Of a stretch of 64,000 nucleotides of DNA, positions 62,434 to 64,000 are shown one piece after another. Source of the DNA: Flavobacterium johnsoniae. Its GTDB lineage: Bacteria > Bacteroidota > Bacteroidia > Flavobacteriales > Flavobacteriaceae. The notes under the pieces are model-generated. The model was given only the letters and a program-made list of their open reading frames with translations, had not been told where the DNA came from and did no database searches. The stretch's first letter is position 1, and every line of letters starts with the position of its first letter. The stretch spans positions 3,906,001-3,970,000 of the forward strand of contig NZ_CP103794.1 of NCBI RefSeq assembly GCF_030388325.1, read 5' to 3'. The translations under genes and the position numbers were made by a program.

Positions 62434-64000
62434 TTATTTCACCAACGGAAAAGCTACAATTCTCAATTTTGTAAAACCAATTGGAACTAAAGTAATCGTT
62501 TCCTGAACGTTATTTACATTTCCTTTGTAAACGCCGTCTCTTCCTGAAACGGGAAGATAAGCCAAGCCATTAACTGCTTTCCAATCTGGAATTTGTTTTG
62601 ATTTTATCGAAAGTTCAATTGGTGCGTTTGCTAAATTCCATTTAAAATTTTCTTTCAAACCCAATTGTTTAACTTCGACATCTTTATCTAGGTTTTTAAC
62701 TGATTCTTCCAATAAACCGTAATTCCAATTTGAAGTTGAGCTTAATGTAAAATATTCTCCTTCTTCTTTTTGAGTATCTTTTGACCAATTTTCATTCATT
62801 TTTAAAGCATAAACCAATGGTCCTCTTTCGATTACCTTCGAATTATCTGCCCAAGAAGAAGCATTTACTTTCATTGGAAGTTTTAAAGTTAATTTGTCTT
62901 TATTGTTCCATTTTCTATCTAAAGTTACAATTCCGTCTTTTGCTGTAAAATCAACTTTTTGATTATTGATGAAAATCTCAGCGTTTGTACACCAACTTGG
63001 AATTCTCAATTGAAAAGGAAACTGAACTGCTTTTTTCATTTCCATTTGAAAATCAATGTTTTCATTGAAAGGATATTGTGTATTTTCTGTAATTGTAATT
63101 TTTTCATTTTGAGTTCCAACAGTCGTGGAAAGAACATTCGGACTGTAGATTAAAGCTGCAATTCCGTTGTTTTTATTTCGATACCATAAATGCTGTGTAA
63201 ATTTTGTCCAGCCTTGATGCATGTTGGCGTAACAGCAAGTATAACCGCTTCGAGCTCCTAAAACATTATTCATTTGACGGTCAAAAGGAAGTGAAAAAGC
63301 GTAAACACCACGCTGAATTTCAATCTGATTTGCCATCTGAAAATATTGTTTTTCATTATAAGAATCAGTAGTTTGCGAAGGCATTGCATTGAAAGTAGCT
63401 CTTTCTAAAGCATCCATATACGAAGTTTCTCCCGTAATTCCGATAATATCTTCTAGCGAATACATGGCTTCTACAATGGCGCAAAGTTCTGTTCCTTGTG
63501 TTGGCGCATTTCCGTGTAGATCTTCATCGGCAGAAAAAATTCCGTTTGGAAGTCCGTGAAGTGTCATTAAATCATTAAAACCTGTTTTTAGATTTTTCAA
63601 ATAAGTTGAATCTCCGGTTCTTAAATAGTTTTCTGCTGGTTCTTTTAATGCCATTGCAACGTTTACGCCGTGTCTTCGCATCCAATGTTCTCCATTTGGA
63701 TTTACCGCTGCGGCAATTACCCAATCTCTATTTCCCAGCCATTTACTCCATTCAAAAGATTGCTGTTTTATTTTTTCGGCCAAAGCCAAAAGATTTTTGT
63801 CTTTGTTAATCGTATAAAGCCATTGTACAATCTGAATATTTTCGCTTCCGCGTGAAGCCGACCAGTCCGTCCATTTTCCAATTGGAGATTTATCTAAAGT
63901 TTTCATCTGATAATCGAAAAATTTTGTCATAAAAGGCAAAACTCTCTTATCATTTGTTGCGGTATAATATTGCTGAATCACTTTTAGCATGACCATTTTT
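62434..64000 (-). CDS. GH127-type glycoside hydrolase (partial, N-terminus beyond window)
   Basis: An open frame of 522 codons that runs to the window edge; the signal peptide and first barrel helices lie outside. It belongs to the DUF1680 superfamily, with GVNVAMALKEPAENYLRTGD, the Glu-x-Cys motif QGTELCAIVEAMYSLED and the double cysteine GYTCCYANMHQGW, the same zinc/nucleophile set as the two complete copies. The region around it is much more diverged (TCCYANMHQ instead of WCCTGTGMENH), suggesting a different subfamily and substrate. It ends in a beta-sandwich. Upstream genes are not visible, so its operon cannot be judged. Confidence 0.9.
   Translation of the reverse strand, partial: KMVMLKVIQQYYTATNDKRVLPFMTKFFDYQMKTLDKSPIGKWTDWSASRGSENIQIVQWLYTINKDKNLLALAEKIKQQSFEWSKWLGNRDWVIAAAVNPNGEHWMRRHGVNVAMALKEPAENYLRTGDSTYLKNLKTGFNDLMTLHGLPNGIFSADEDLHGNAPTQGTELCAIVEAMYSLEDIIGITGETSYMDALERATFNAMPSQTTDSYNEKQYFQMANQIEIQRGVYAFSLPFDRQMNNVLGARSGYTCCYANMHQGWTKFTQHLWYRNKNNGIAALIYSPNVLSTTVGTQNEKITITENTQYPFNENIDFQMEMKKAVQFPFQLRIPSWCTNAEIFINNQKVDFTAKDGIVTLDRKWNNKDKLTLKLPMKVNASSWADNSKVIERGPLVYALKMNENWSKDTQKEEGEYFTLSSTSNWNYGLLEESVKNLDKDVEVKQLGLKENFKWNLANAPIELSIKSKQIPDWKAVNGLAYLPVSGRDGVYKGNVNNVQETITLVPIGFTKLRIVAFPLVK

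Overview
The window looks like an AT-rich chromosomal segment of a soil- or plant-associated Bacteroidota, most likely a Flavobacterium. The reasons are two SusC/SusD pairs, type IX secretion (T9SS) tails on two proteins, a hybrid two-component system (HTCS), lipoproteins with acidic residues after the cysteine, and codon use typical of the genus. Almost the whole window is polysaccharide-utilisation machinery. I saw no tRNA, rRNA, CRISPR array, transposase or phage gene.

Region 1 (about 0.1-12.8 kb, minus strand) is a compact locus: GH89 alpha-N-acetylglucosaminidase, then SusC and SusD, then two GH92 alpha-mannosidase-family enzymes and a small secreted protein. The upstream GH92 has Gln where the family normally has its catalytic Glu. 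In other GH92 enzymes this change is associated with cleavage of mannosyl-phosphate linkages, so a phosphorylated or GlcNAc-capped mannan or N-glycan is a plausible substrate. The susC and GH89 promoters share an exactly spaced module, TGTCCATT-N17-CAGTAATTT, with 21-bp repeats upstream. No regulator for it lies in the window.

Region 2 (13.1-44.4 kb) is a pectin locus. An HTCS sensor/regulator sits beside an apparent operon of about 23.5 kb, running from 36.6 kb down to a terminator at 13.12 kb. Its genes are a surface lipoprotein, SusC, SusD, an FN3/beta-helix lipoprotein, GH43, GH105, GH28, CE8, an esterase, CE12, a 2431-residue CE8-PL1 fusion with a T9SS tail, and a small lipoprotein. Together they would demethylate and cut homogalacturonan outside the cell, deacetylate rhamnogalacturonan, import oligomers, and finish digestion in the periplasm. 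A GH3 enzyme is divergent from the HTCS. Related repeats in front of the lipoprotein/susCD operon and in front of GH3 are candidate HTCS sites.

Region 3 (44.4-64 kb) carries arabinan/side-chain enzymes: an (alpha/alpha)6-barrel hydrolase, two GH43-type propellers, a GH2 with a malectin-like domain, two complete GH127/146-type enzymes and a third that runs off the right edge. It also holds a secreted ADP-ribosylglycohydrolase-fold protein fused to CBM and ricin-type lectin domains with a T9SS tail. A lone GNAT acetyltransferase with a cysteine cluster lies at its left end.

Between genes there are several palindromic elements. Three related copies (window start, 47.5 kb, 49.5 kb) share arms and a GGCGTTT box but carry different inner palindromes, so they look like nested, modular MITE-like elements. 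A fourth, unrelated palindromic element lies at 62.2 kb.
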